Source: Algoriphagus sediminis
GTDB lineage: Bacteria; Bacteroidota; Bacteroidia; Cytophagales; Cyclobacteriaceae
DNA: 64,000 nucleotides
Assembly (NCBI RefSeq): GCF_030403435.1
Contig: NZ_JAUEPH010000003.1
Span: 1 to 64,000, forward strand
Direction of reading: 5' to 3'
Shown here: positions 16,625-25,259 of the stretch, one piece after another
How positions within the stretch are numbered: position 1 is the first letter of the stretch
Layout: each line of letters starts with the position of its first letter
Notes under the pieces: generated by a model
Databases searched by the model: none
What the model saw: only the letters and a program-made list of their open reading frames with translations
Told to the model about the DNA's origin: nothing
Translations under genes and position numbers: made by a program

Positions 16625-17524
16625 ATGATTACCCTGTCCAGCATAAAACATTTGAGAATACCCTTCTCGATTTTTCTTTTGCCCATATTCTTTTTTGCAT
16701 TGGCTCTAACTCCGAATCTCAATGGAGAAAGAATCTTATGGGTTTTTCTTTCTCTTCATTTTTTCCTGTACCCGTCCAGCAATGGATACAATAGCTACTT
16801 TGATAAGGATGAAAAAAGCATTGGAGGATTAAAAAACCCTCCCAAAGTGACCAAGGATCTATATTGGTTATCTCATGCCTTCCTTCTTATCGGGCTGATC
16901 ATTGCTCTGCAGATCAGTATAACTTATGCAGTGATGGTGGTAATCTATGCCTTGGTGAGTATGGCTTATAGTCATCCATCAATCAGATTGAAAAAATATG
17001 GCTGGCTAAGCTGGCTAATCACAGGGTTTTTTCAGGGATATTTCACCTTTTCTATGGCATACATTGGACTGAGTGATCTCGATTGGCAAGTGATGTTCCA
17101 ACCCCATGTCTACACCCCCGGATTTCTGACTAGTGTTATGCTTTGGGGCTCCTATCCTCTTACTCAGGTATATCAGCATGAGGAAGATAGAAAGAGGGGA
17201 GATCTCACGGTAAGTATCCGCCTTGGTATTCAGGGAACCTTTTTATTTTCTTCATTGATGTTTCTATTTACGGCAATAGCCTTTGCCTGGTACTTTTTAG
17301 GAAGAAATCAGATAGAGGTTCTCTGGGTTTATTTAGCATGTATGGCTCCGGTAGTTCTTTTTTTCTTCCTCTGGTTCACCTTTGTCAGAAAGGACCCCGA
17401 AAAACATGTTTCATATGGCTGGGCAATGGGGATGAACTGGATTTCAGCATTGGCCCTTAATGGTTTTTTCCTTTATTACTTCTTCGCCAACACGCAAATT
17501 CTTCAGGTAATCAATCAGGTTTAA
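16625..17524 (+). CDS. UbiA-family prenyltransferase of the polyketide locus
   Basis: 299 residues, about eight membrane helices. UbiA enzymes transfer an isoprenoid chain to an aromatic ring using Asp-rich Mg-diphosphate sites. First site: NSYFDKDEKS (Asn56, Asp60), in which the canonical third Asp is replaced by Lys64. Second site: QHEEDRKRGDLTVSIRLG near residue 185, with an Asp matching the last motif residue. Divergent from the polyketide synthase and 3 nt convergent with the flavoprotein gene. Probably modifies the polyketide ring, giving a prenylated phenolic lipid; this is inference. Confidence 0.85.
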   Translation: MITLSSIKHLRIPFSIFLLPIFFFALALTPNLNGERILWVFLSLHFFLYPSSNGYNSYFDKDEKSIGGLKNPPKVTKDLYWLSHAFLLIGLIIALQISITYAVMVVIYALVSMAYSHPSIRLKKYGWLSWLITGFFQGYFTFSMAYIGLSDLDWQVMFQPHVYTPGFLTSVMLWGSYPLTQVYQHEEDRKRGDLTVSIRLGIQGTFLFSSLMFLFTAIAFAWYFLGRNQIEVLWVYLACMAPVVLFFFLWFTFVRKDPEKHVSYGWAMGMNWISALALNGFFLYYFFANTQILQVINQV

Positions 17525-17527
17525 AAC

Positions 17528-18643
17528 TTAAAATGGCTCCCCGTGAGTATTTTTTATAATTCTGTTGGCTGCAAAAGGCACATTATGAATCAATGTACGG
17601 GTAAAAGAGGAAGCCGTGGGCGAACCAAAAAGCCTTTGGACCTGGCGGCCCAATCGAAGTCTACTTTTAAAAAGCATAGACCATTGATTCGAATAGCGGG
17701 ATTCTATTTGAACTCTTCTGCCTCCGGCAAGAATAGCCTCCGCAGCCAATTTCCCGCTTTGGATGGCAATAGCCATTCCATTCCCACAAAGAGGTGTAAT
17801 CAAACCAGCCGAATCCCCTGCCATAAGGATATGATTTTCCACAGGTGCCTTAGGGTCAAAATTAATTTCATTGATCACTTCTGGTTTTTCGAATAAAAAT
17901 TCAGCATTGCAAAAAATTTCCTTTAGAGCTGGGTTTTGAAATAAAAAACGCTGCTCCATCTCAGGAATATTTCCAACCTCCCTGAGTTGATCCCTGGACC
18001 CCAAATAGCATAAGTTAAACCGTCCTGATTCCACGGCATTTACTCCACAATAGCCACCATGAAAATTATGCAGGGAAACCATATCATCCGGAAGATCAAT
18101 ATGCACATGGTACTTCACTCCGAGGTAAGGGCTCCTCTTTTTTATAAAGCTTCGGTCCAGAACTTTATCCAATTTTGATCTCTTACCAAAAGCACCAATT
18201 ACATACTTGGATTCAAGCATTTCATGATTTGAAAGAGTGCACAAAAAGCGATCCTCGGGCACTTTAAATTCCACCGCTTCCACTTGTGTCCCTTCCTGAA
18301 CTTTTACGCCCACCTCCAGGCATTTCCGATAAATCCATTCATCAAAGAGATATCTGCTGATGCCAAAGCCACCCAAATCAAGATCAATTAATGCCGATTT
18401 GCCTTTCGTATCCGTAAACTGGAACCGACTTATTTCAGGTAATTCAGTCCCTTTAGGAAGCAGGTTTTCCTTCTCTAAAAAATCTCTGGTTTCGTTAGAA
18501 ACGTACTCCCCACACACTCGATGAAAAGGATAGGTCTTTTTCTCGACCAAGGTTACTGACTTACCTCCTTTAGAGAGCAAATAAGCAGAAACCAGCCCGG
18601 ACAGCCCACCTCCTATAATGACTACATCGATCGTTGAATCCAC
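17528..18643 (-). CDS. FAD-dependent oxidoreductase (geranylgeranyl reductase/hydroxylase type)
   Basis: 371 residues from a GTG at 18643, which places the FAD-binding Rossmann motif VVIIGGGLSGLVSAY at the N-terminus; a TTG at 18706 would add 21 residues. Further features: CGEYVSNE near residue 45, typical of the geranylgeranyl reductase-like flavoproteins, and MAGDSAGLITPLCGNGM near 270, the second FAD motif. Its family includes ring hydroxylases such as SrsC and prenyl-chain reductases. Either activity would fit this locus. Convergent with UbiA with almost no gap. Confidence 0.85.
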   Translation of the reverse strand: MDSTIDVVIIGGGLSGLVSAYLLSKGGKSVTLVEKKTYPFHRVCGEYVSNETRDFLEKENLLPKGTELPEISRFQFTDTKGKSALIDLDLGGFGISRYLFDEWIYRKCLEVGVKVQEGTQVEAVEFKVPEDRFLCTLSNHEMLESKYVIGAFGKRSKLDKVLDRSFIKKRSPYLGVKYHVHIDLPDDMVSLHNFHGGYCGVNAVESGRFNLCYLGSRDQLREVGNIPEMEQRFLFQNPALKEIFCNAEFLFEKPEVINEINFDPKAPVENHILMAGDSAGLITPLCGNGMAIAIQSGKLAAEAILAGGRRVQIESRYSNQWSMLFKSRLRLGRQVQRLFGSPTASSFTRTLIHNVPFAANRIIKNTHGEPF

Positions 18644-18752
18644 TTGAATGCCTTTGATTAATTGATTAAACCGCTTATCAAAAATTAGGTTCAAATAGCG
18701 GCTCAATTGAGATTTTGAAGGTTATTTTATTTCTGAAACAAAACCAAAAAAC

Positions 18753-21278
18753 ATGTATAAAAAACTACCAAGTCTAATCCGTTTAGGGATTATGGCAATG
18801 GGAATCTTCAGCTTCACCCTTCTAGCTGGAGAAGCGCAAGCCCAAAAGAAAAAGAAGAAAAAAAAGGCTCAAACCGAGGCGGCTGCAGCAGCGCCAAAAG
18901 AAAAACCCGCTCCTAAAAAAGGTCCTAAAGCTTACAGTGAGGTAATCACAAAAGATGCTAAGACCCAAGAGGGCCTTTTTAATGTCCATGAAATCGACGG
19001 TAAGTATTTCTACGAAATCCAGGATTCACTGCTTGGCCGAGACATGCTAATGGTCGTGACTATCGCTAAGACTGCAGATGGGATCGGATATGGTGGAGAG
19101 CGTACCAATACCTTGATGGTGAATTGGGAACGAAACAAGGACGATATCTTATTGAAGATTAAGTCAGTGAATAATTTTGCTGCTGATTCACTACCCATCG
19201 CACAGGCGGTAGAAAACTCAAACCTGGAGCCAATTCTCCAGAAATTTGAGGTTAAGGCTAATAGCACGGATTCTACCGGAGCTGTTATTGAAGTCACTGA
19301 CCTTTTTTCAGATGATGTAAAGGCAATAGGACTACCTCAGGGAAGAAGAACTCAGTATAAAGTGTCTCGTCTGGATAATGCTCGTTCATATATTGAGCAT
19401 GTACACACCTATCCTATAAATATTGAGGCTAGGTATGTAAAGACCTATTTGGCAAACGATCCTCCTTCAAATAGCTCAACAGGTTCTATCACCCTTGAAA
19501 TGAATACCTCAATGGTTTTATTACCAAAAGAGCCAATGAAGCAAAGACTATCTGATCAGCGAGTAGGCTGGTTCAGCAGGTCTATGGTAGACTATGGGGC
19601 TGACGCCCAAAAGGCAGCTAGCAGAACTTATCTGGACAGATGGAGACTGGAAGTCAAAGAAGAGGACATCGAGAAGTTTAAAGCTGGTGAGCTGGTAGAG
19701 CCCAAAAAGCAGATCGTTTACTATATCGATCCAGCTACACCTAAAAAGTGGGTACCATATCTAAAGCAGGGAGTTGAAGATTGGCAAGTGGCCTTTGAGG
19801 CCGCAGGCTTCAAAAATGCGATTATCGCTAAAGAGGCTCCTAGCAAGGAAGAAGATCCAACCTGGAGTCCTGAAGATGCAAGGTATTCAGTGATTAGATA
19901 CTTTGCCTCAGACATTCAAAATGCCTACGGGCCGCATGTTTCTGACCCAAGAAGTGGTGAGATCATTGAATCCGATATTGGTTGGTATCATAACGTAATG
20001 AATCTTCTTAGAAACTGGTTCTTTGTACAGACTGCGGCGATTAACCCAGAGGCCAGAAGTGTAAAATTCAAAGATGAAGTGATGGGTAGATTGATTCGTT
20101 TTGTATCTGCTCACGAAGTAGGACATACTCTTGGTTTACCTCACAACTTTGCCTCTTCGCATTCTTATCCGGTAGAAAAGCTTCGTGACCCTGAATTCAC
20201 TAAAGAAATGGGAACTGCGCCATCTATCATGGACTATGCTAGATTTAATTACGTTGCTCAGCCAGAAGATGAAGGAGTAAGCTTAATGCCTAATGTGGGT
20301 CCGTATGACAAATATGCCATTGCTTGGGGATACAGACCTATTCTTGATGCAGAAACTCCGGAAGACGAACTTATGACCTTAAATGAGTGGATTGTCGAAA
20401 AAGAGAATGATCCGGTTTATCGCTATGGTCGTCAAGGTAACAGATATGATCCTACGGCTCAAAGTGAAGATCTAGGTGACAATTCTATGTTGGCTTCTGA
20501 ATACGGAATTAAAAACCTTAAGCGAATCATGCCAAATCTTATGGAGTGGACCTCAGAAGAGGACAAGCCATATAAGGATTATGATGATTTAGAGGAAATG
20601 TACGGTCAGGTTCTTGGTCAGTTCAATAGATATATGGGCCATGTAAGAACTAACATAGGTGGTGTAGAAGAATACTATAGAGCTACCGGACAGGATCAGC
20701 AGGTATATACTCATACTTCTAAAGAGCTTCAGAAATCTGCGGTAGAGTTCTTGAATGACCATCTTTTTGCCACTCCTGAGTGGATGATGCAGGAAGAGAT
20801 TATTGCAAGGACTGGTGACTTCGGTGCTCTTGAAAGAATCCGATCACTTCAGGTAGGTACTTTAAATGGTATCCTGGAATGGGGAAGACTAGGCAGAGTA
20901 ATTGAAAATGAGGCATTGAATGGAGATGAAGCCTATAAAATGACAGAGCTTTTCGATGATCTGCGTGGAGGTATCTGGACAGAATTGCCAGGAGGAAGAA
21001 CGATCGATGTACACAGAAGAGCACTGCAAAGAGCACATATCGAAAGACTGGAACTTCTCATGACTGGGGAAGTAGACCCTGTACCTGCTCGATTTAGAAG
21101 GTTCGTTGGACCACAAATCAATGCATCTCAGTCGGACATCAGACCGATGGTTAGAGCTGAGTTAAAAACTCTTCAAAGACAGATTCGATCTGCTATTCCG
21201 AGGACTTCAGATCGGATGTCTAAAATCCACTTGGAAGATGCTCTAGAAAGAGTAAATCTGATATTGGAACCTAAATAA
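18753..21278 (+). CDS. Secreted zinc-dependent metalloprotease (DUF5117/DUF5118 type)
   Basis: 841 residues. Signal peptide ends near AQAQ, followed by a lysine-rich and alanine/proline-rich linker. N-terminal regions match the DUF5118 and DUF5117 domains; the catalytic site is the extended zinc motif HEVGHTLGLPH at residues 454-464 with the Met-turn SIMDYA about 40 residues later, so it is a metzincin-like peptidase. Length is normal for the family. Single gene with its own terminator. It probably degrades proteins outside the cell or in the periplasm. Confidence 0.93.
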   Translation: MYKKLPSLIRLGIMAMGIFSFTLLAGEAQAQKKKKKKKAQTEAAAAAPKEKPAPKKGPKAYSEVITKDAKTQEGLFNVHEIDGKYFYEIQDSLLGRDMLMVVTIAKTADGIGYGGERTNTLMVNWERNKDDILLKIKSVNNFAADSLPIAQAVENSNLEPILQKFEVKANSTDSTGAVIEVTDLFSDDVKAIGLPQGRRTQYKVSRLDNARSYIEHVHTYPINIEARYVKTYLANDPPSNSSTGSITLEMNTSMVLLPKEPMKQRLSDQRVGWFSRSMVDYGADAQKAASRTYLDRWRLEVKEEDIEKFKAGELVEPKKQIVYYIDPATPKKWVPYLKQGVEDWQVAFEAAGFKNAIIAKEAPSKEEDPTWSPEDARYSVIRYFASDIQNAYGPHVSDPRSGEIIESDIGWYHNVMNLLRNWFFVQTAAINPEARSVKFKDEVMGRLIRFVSAHEVGHTLGLPHNFASSHSYPVEKLRDPEFTKEMGTAPSIMDYARFNYVAQPEDEGVSLMPNVGPYDKYAIAWGYRPILDAETPEDELMTLNEWIVEKENDPVYRYGRQGNRYDPTAQSEDLGDNSMLASEYGIKNLKRIMPNLMEWTSEEDKPYKDYDDLEEMYGQVLGQFNRYMGHVRTNIGGVEEYYRATGQDQQVYTHTSKELQKSAVEFLNDHLFATPEWMMQEEIIARTGDFGALERIRSLQVGTLNGILEWGRLGRVIENEALNGDEAYKMTELFDDLRGGIWTELPGGRTIDVHRRALQRAHIERLELLMTGEVDPVPARFRRFVGPQINASQSDIRPMVRAELKTLQRQIRSAIPRTSDRMSKIHLEDALERVNLILEPK

Positions 21279-21297
21279 TCAAATTCAAATTATAAGA

Positions 21298-21328
21298 GGG
21301 ATGCCTTTGGGTATCCCTTTTTTTTTTT
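21298..21328 (+). terminator. Intrinsic terminator after the zinc protease
   Basis: 8-bp stem GGGATGCC / GGTATCCC (one G-T pair) with TTTG loop at 21298-21317, followed by an 11-T run. Confidence 0.88.
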
Positions 21329-21360
21329 CAAAAAACTGGAATTTGGATTAACTTCGTAAC

Positions 21361-21777
21361 ATGTCTTCAAACCCGACTTCACTTCTCAAAAGCCATAAGC
21401 TCCGAGTAACCGATTGTAGGTTGGCTACCATTGAAGAGTTTTTAGAAAAGCAGGTGGCTTTGTCACATGGTGATTTAGAAGAATCTCTAGGTCAAAAATT
21501 TGATCGGGTGACCATTTACCGAACGCTAAAGACCTTTCAGGAAAAGGATGTGGTACATATGGTTTTAGATGACAAAGGAGTGACTAAGTATGCCCTTTGC
21601 AATCATGATCACGGTGCAGAAAAGCATAGCCATGAACATGTCCATTTTAAGTGTACAAAGTGCCAGGAAACGGTTTGTATAGAGTCAGCGAAACTCCCCA
21701 ATATTACTTTACCTGAAGGTTTTGTTAAAAAAGAAATGAGCTTACTCGTGCAGGGAACCTGCGACAAATGCGCTTAA
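21361..21777 (+). CDS. Fur-family metal-dependent transcriptional regulator
   Basis: 138 residues. Winged helix at residues 10-80 (DRVTIYRTLKTFQEKDVV is the recognition helix region), then a metal-binding domain rich in histidine (HDHGAEKHSHEHVHFKC). Two C-x2-C pairs, CTKC and CDKC, would hold a structural zinc. Which metal or signal it senses (Fe, Zn or peroxide) is not clear from sequence; the His-rich loop leans toward Zn or Fe. A TAACTTCG element at 21349-21356 lies so close to the ATG that the mRNA may be nearly leaderless. Shares its stop bases with the next convergent gene. Confidence 0.93.
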   Translation: MSSNPTSLLKSHKLRVTDCRLATIEEFLEKQVALSHGDLEESLGQKFDRVTIYRTLKTFQEKDVVHMVLDDKGVTKYALCNHDHGAEKHSHEHVHFKCTKCQETVCIESAKLPNITLPEGFVKKEMSLLVQGTCDKCA

Positions 21778-22004
21778 TACTCTACGGGTTCATGTTTATG
21801 CTTACGGATAGGTCCATCTGAAGGCCAAATCACTCCAGGCGGTAAGTCAATTTTAGGAGGGGAACTCACCTCCAGTCCTCCATCTCCATCATCCCCGCCA
21901 TCATTTTTTCTCCGAAAAGAATTTTTTGTCATCGTGGCTACGAAGTAAATCAGGATGATGTACGCTATCCCCAAAAGAAATAAATCAATAACCAAGCTAC
22001 TCAT
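21774..22004 (-). CDS. Small membrane protein with Asp/Gly- and Pro-rich tail
   Basis: 76 residues from the ATG at 22004 (GTG one codon upstream). One hydrophobic helix (about 4-24), a short basic stretch NSFRRK, then an acidic Gly/Asp run (GGDDGDGG) and a Pro-rich tail ending HEPVEY. The stop overlaps that of the Fur gene in the self-complementary TTAA. No known family; probably a real gene given the clear TM and polar tail. Confidence 0.6.
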   Translation of the reverse strand: MSSLVIDLFLLGIAYIILIYFVATMTKNSFRRKNDGGDDGDGGLEVSSPPKIDLPPGVIWPSDGPIRKHKHEPVEY

Positions 22005-22150
22005 CACTATAAATTTTCTAATAATATAATCAATACGTCTATTAAATCAATGCTAACCGACTTTGTTTGAAGAACTAAAATTCATAAGGATGAAAATACC
22101 TTGCTTAATCCCATGGTAACTAGGATATTTGCAGCCTGAAATAGAAACCA

Positions 22151-22624
22151 ATGATTATAAAAACTAAGAAATATCAGCTCGCAACCGGCACATACATCAA
22201 AACCGGATTAGTGAATGTCTTAAAAGAACAATGGTGGGTAATTCTAATCGCGTTGGCAATTTGTGCAGGGTACTTTTGGATTCCTTCCATCTGGTGGATC
22301 ATTGGGGCATTAATCGCTTATGGACTGTATGTTTTATTCTGGGTGATTCAATTTACCGGAGTAACCCAAATGGAGCAAAACAAGACCATTTTTGAAAGGC
22401 TCTCCTACGAAATAGATAGCCGACAAATCTTAATGAAACTGAATCCAAGACAGGGAATGCCCATTCAATGGAACATGGTAAAAAGAGCTGAAATCAAAAA
22501 GGATGCTTTTATCCTATATATGTCAAAGGCCCAGTTTATTCATCTTCCCTTTAGGATTTTTAATTCAGAAAATGAGCGGAAATTTCTGGAGACGATTTTA
22601 AAACGAAAAGAATTAATCAAATAA
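22151..22624 (+). CDS. YcxB-like membrane protein
   Basis: 157 residues. Two adjacent membrane helices at about 30-47 and 49-70, then a cytosolic beta-rich domain (YEIDSRQILMKL, WNMVKRAEIKKDAFILYMS, FIHLPFRIF) typical of the YcxB/YcxB-like family, whose function is unknown. No neighbour in the same transcript; closed by a terminator. Confidence 0.8.
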   Translation: MIIKTKKYQLATGTYIKTGLVNVLKEQWWVILIALAICAGYFWIPSIWWIIGALIAYGLYVLFWVIQFTGVTQMEQNKTIFERLSYEIDSRQILMKLNPRQGMPIQWNMVKRAEIKKDAFILYMSKAQFIHLPFRIFNSENERKFLETILKRKELIK

Positions 22625-22658
22625 AAAAAGCCCTGAAATCAAATTCAGGGCTTTTTTT
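22625..22658. terminator. Bidirectional intrinsic terminator
   Basis: Stem AAAAAGCCCTGAA / TTCAGGGCTTTTT with a 6-nt loop; A-run on one side and T-run on the other, between the convergent YcxB-like and fasciclin genes. Confidence 0.92.
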
Positions 22659-22675
22659 ATTGGTTCTTGGTCGAA

Positions 22676-23176
22676 TTACATCGGAGGAAGAATCACTGTA
22701 TCAATCACGTGAACTACTCCATTGTCAGCCTCAATGTCTGCCGCTGTTACGGTAGCATCATTGATCATGGCTTTACCGTCCTTTAAAGTAACGGTGATTT
22801 CACTTCCTTGTACTGTAGTTGCTTTCATGCCGTTAGATAAATCGCCAGACATTACTTTACCAGGTACAACGTGATACGTTAATACCGCAACAAGTTGAGC
22901 CTTGTTCTCTGGCTTTAAAAGATTTTCAACAGTTCCTGCAGGTAGCTTTGCAAATGCGTCATTGGTAGGTGCGAACACTGTGAACGGACCATCCCCTTTC
23001 AATACATCCACTAAATCTCCTGCTTTCACAGCTGCAACTAGAGTAGACAAGAAATCTTGAGAAACCGCTAGGTCTACAATATCTGCCTCTACTTCGTGTA
23101 CATTTTCAGTTTTCATGGTAAAAGACGATGCGATAATTAGCATCGCTACCATAAGAATGCTTCCAAATTTTTTCAT
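22676..23176 (-). CDS. Secreted fasciclin (FAS1) domain protein
   Basis: 166 residues. Signal peptide (hydrophobic 8-21), then one FAS1 domain: [18 protein letters not shown], the H1 motif [17 protein letters not shown] near residue 63, [10 protein letters not shown] near 99, and the closing [19 protein letters not shown]1 proteins mediate adhesion or protein-protein contact outside the cell. Length is standard for bacterial single-domain members. Monocistronic. Confidence 0.95.
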   Translation of the reverse strand: MKKFGSILMVAMLIIASSFTMKTENVHEVEADIVDLAVSQDFLSTLVAAVKAGDLVDVLKGDGPFTVFAPTNDAFAKLPAGTVENLLKPENKAQLVAVLTYHVVPGKVMSGDLSNGMKATTVQGSEITVTLKDGKAMINDATVTAADIEADNGVVHVIDTVILPPM

Positions 23177-23342
23177 GATGAGTATAAATAATTAGTTTGT
23201 GCTTAAAGAACAGGAGTGTAAGCTGTTTGTTTATTGTTGAATTGTTAACAAATTGGTTTACAGCACAATTCAGGGAAGAACGGGAAATGAAAGATTTAAA
23301 TGGCTACTTTTTTTAAAGAAAAATCCTCAATTACCTTATAAA

Positions 23343-23816
23343 ATGCAGATCAAACTACTGGCAATTGGCAAGACAGACCAATCATCAATCAGGGATTTGA
23401 GTCAGGAATATGAGAATAGGCTGAACCATTATATCAAATTTTCATTCGAAATAATTCCTGATTTAAAGAAAACCAAAGGCCTGGATGAGAACCAGCAAAA
23501 AGAAAAAGAGGGAGATCTCATCTTATCCAAACTTGAACCAAGTGACATGCTTATCCTATTGGATGAAAAGGGGAAGGAATATGGATCTGTCGATTTTTCA
23601 TTCTTCCTCCAGAAAAAGATGAATAGTGGCCTGAAGCAATTGATTTTTGTAATAGGAGGTCCTTACGGTTTTTCTGAATCAGTCTATCAAAGAGCGAATG
23701 GGAAGCTATCTCTTTCTAAAATGACCTTTTCACATCAAATGATCCGCCCATTTTTTATTGAACAGCTTTATCGGGCCATGACCATTTTGCGAAACGAACC
23801 CTACCATCACAAATAA
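23343..23816 (+). CDS. rlmH: 23S rRNA (pseudouridine1915-N3)-methyltransferase
   Basis: 157 residues from the ATG at 23343 (MQIKLLAIGKT), the length and N-terminus of the family; the longer in-frame ATG at 23253 would add residues not seen in RlmH. SPOUT fold with a knot: LILLDEKGKEYGS near 75, FVIGGPYGFSESVY near 103 and the conserved C-terminus RNEPYHHK. It methylates pseudouridine 1915 in helix 69 of 23S rRNA on assembled ribosomes. Confidence 0.97.
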   Translation: MQIKLLAIGKTDQSSIRDLSQEYENRLNHYIKFSFEIIPDLKKTKGLDENQQKEKEGDLILSKLEPSDMLILLDEKGKEYGSVDFSFFLQKKMNSGLKQLIFVIGGPYGFSESVYQRANGKLSLSKMTFSHQMIRPFFIEQLYRAMTILRNEPYHHK

Positions 23817-23852
23817 ATTTTTATCCATTCTTACCAGTCTCAGGCACAGAAA

Positions 23853-23884
23853 TTTGATTTAATGTTACCGAATTGTTAACTTTA
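23853..23884 (+). promoter_or_regulatory. Promoter candidate for the transglutaminase-like gene
   Basis: TTTG (23853-23856), 20-nt spacer, TAACTTTA (23877-23884): one mismatch to the Bacteroidota -33/-7 consensus with normal spacing. It lies 33 nt upstream of the TTG start. Confidence 0.5.
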
Positions 23885-23899
23885 TATTACTAAGTTAAC
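23875..23899. promoter_or_regulatory. Inverted repeat overlapping the -7 element, possible operator
   Basis: Perfect 8-bp arms GTTAACTT (23875-23882) and AAGTTAAC (23892-23899) with a 9-nt spacer. It overlaps the -7 element and probable transcription start, where a repressor would block initiation. GAATTGTTAAC at its left edge also occurs at 23239-23249, upstream of rlmH. Confidence 0.45.
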
Positions 23900-23916
23900 A
23901 TTCAGATTACATTAAA

Positions 23917-24741
23917 TTGATTTTAAGGTTATACATAGCGCTTATTCTACTCATATCTCCTAGGGTATTACATTCACAAGATGTATCAAAACAGGAGATT
24001 CGGGCCGCTTTTCTATCTGATCTTGAACGTGATCTATGGGAAAAAGGGGTAGATGAACCTTTCAATTTATTTCAGGCAGTAGATGCTCAAAAACTCGAAC
24101 GTGATCTGTGGGAAAAACTCATCACTGAGCTAGACGCTAAAAAAGACCGGACGAGAAAAGATTATAATTTTATCCGAGCCCTTTTTCAAAAAAGCCATAA
24201 AAGGCTATTCAAAGATTATCAGCAGCATGCCACTTTTAATGAGACCTTGACTACCGGCAAATTTGATTGCGTGAGTGGCTCAGCAGCGCTGGGAATGCTT
24301 TTAAGCAGGTATGGGTATGATTTTGATATCATCGAAACGGATTACCATGTGTTTATAATGGTTGAATTGGAAGACCGAGATATAATTTTGGAAAGTACTT
24401 TGCCCGTAGGAGGACTTATTTCAAGGTCTTCTGATGTTAAGGCCTATTTGGATTCCTATAAACCTAAGGAAGACGCAAAGCTAAATTCATTAAATACGAG
24501 AATAGGAACCACTGAAATTGAGTTAGGTGATAACTCCATTTTTCGCAAAGTGAACTTAACCCAACTGGCAGGACTCCTTTATTATAACGACGCCATTTTC
24601 GACTTTAATTCTCAGAAATATGAGTCTGCAGCAATTCAGCTCACCAAAGCTTATTCACTGTATGAATCCGATAGAATTCTGGGTTTAAAAGAGCTTTCAG
24701 AAGAACTGGCAAGTGGCAAGGCTTTACTAGCCGACAATTAA
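23917..24741 (+). CDS. Secreted transglutaminase-like protein of unknown function
   Basis: 274 residues from a TTG start, with signal peptide ending near LHSQ. The middle carries a possible Cys-His-acid arrangement of the transglutaminase-like fold: Cys in GKFDCVSGSAALGML near 117, His in TDYHVFIMVEL near 142 and acidic residues after it. Residues 200-260 look helical and TPR-like. The peptide LERDLWEK occurs twice near the N-terminus, encoded by a 24-nt direct repeat. A papain-like hydrolase or inactive relative is the best guess; neighbours give no hint. Confidence 0.7.
   Translation: MILRLYIALILLISPRVLHSQDVSKQEIRAAFLSDLERDLWEKGVDEPFNLFQAVDAQKLERDLWEKLITELDAKKDRTRKDYNFIRALFQKSHKRLFKDYQQHATFNETLTTGKFDCVSGSAALGMLLSRYGYDFDIIETDYHVFIMVELEDRDIILESTLPVGGLISRSSDVKAYLDSYKPKEDAKLNSLNTRIGTTEIELGDNSIFRKVNLTQLAGLLYYNDAIFDFNSQKYESAAIQLTKAYSLYESDRILGLKELSEELASGKALLADN
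24022..24117 (+). repeat. Direct repeat of 24 nt inside the transglutaminase-like gene
   Basis: Copies at 24022-24045 and 24094-24117 agree at 22 of 24 positions and encode LERDLWEK in frame, exactly 72 nt apart. Confidence 0.8.
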
Positions 24742-25254
24742 TTAGTGTTGATGACCCCCAGGGCCATGCACGTGCCCGTGTTCAATCTCTTCTTTTTCGG
24801 CATCACGGATACTGACGATCTTCCCATCAAATTGTAAATCGAAACCTGCCAAAGGTGGATTGAAATCCATGTGAACTCCCATGTAGTCAATTTTGATAAT
24901 CTCTCCTTTAATCTGGCCTCCCTTTTCATCCTGCATGGGAATTACCTTGCCAACTTTAAGCAAATCACGGTTCTTTTTTCCTTCCTGCTTGAAATTGGCT
25001 TTAGGAATGATAGTTTTTCTCTCCTCATAATAATCCCCATAGGCATCCATATAGCTTAGGAACACAGAAAATTCTTCTCCCTCTGATTTACCGATTAAGG
25101 CTTCTTCAAACTTTGGAAAAACAGAATCGGAGCCGACTAAAAATAAAAAGGGAGCATTTTCAGGTACCTCTTCCCAGTCCTGCATTCCCGTCTCCCCATT
25201 ATCCGCTTGGAGCTTATAACAAATACCGATCACCTTATCTTTTTCGACTTTCAT
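24742..25254 (-). CDS. SlyD-type FKBP peptidyl-prolyl isomerase
   Basis: 170 residues from the ATG at 25254 (MKVEKDKVIG); longer in-frame starts run into the upstream gene. FKBP core with the inserted flap domain between GDYYEERKTIIPKANF and the second core part (HMDFNPPLAGFDLQFDG), and a His-rich tail (HGHVHGPGGHQH) that can bind Ni or Zn, as in SlyD. Folding catalyst and chaperone in the cytoplasm. It follows the Wzi-like gene by 5 nt, so it is co-transcribed; its stop abuts that of the convergent gene. Confidence 0.92.
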   Translation of the reverse strand: MKVEKDKVIGICYKLQADNGETGMQDWEEVPENAPFLFLVGSDSVFPKFEEALIGKSEGEEFSVFLSYMDAYGDYYEERKTIIPKANFKQEGKKNRDLLKVGKVIPMQDEKGGQIKGEIIKIDYMGVHMDFNPPLAGFDLQFDGKIVSIRDAEKEEIEHGHVHGPGGHQH

Positions 25255-25259
25255 ATTCT

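Noticed and set aside
18644..18706. N-terminal extension of the flavoprotein from a TTG
   Set aside because: The FAD-binding motif normally sits at the very N-terminus; a GTG at 18643 gives that arrangement, though the longer form cannot be excluded.
23253..23342. N-terminal extension of rlmH from the ATG at 23253
   Set aside because: RlmH proteins begin with the M-x-I-K-L-L-A-I-G-K motif, which starts at 23343; the extension has no match.
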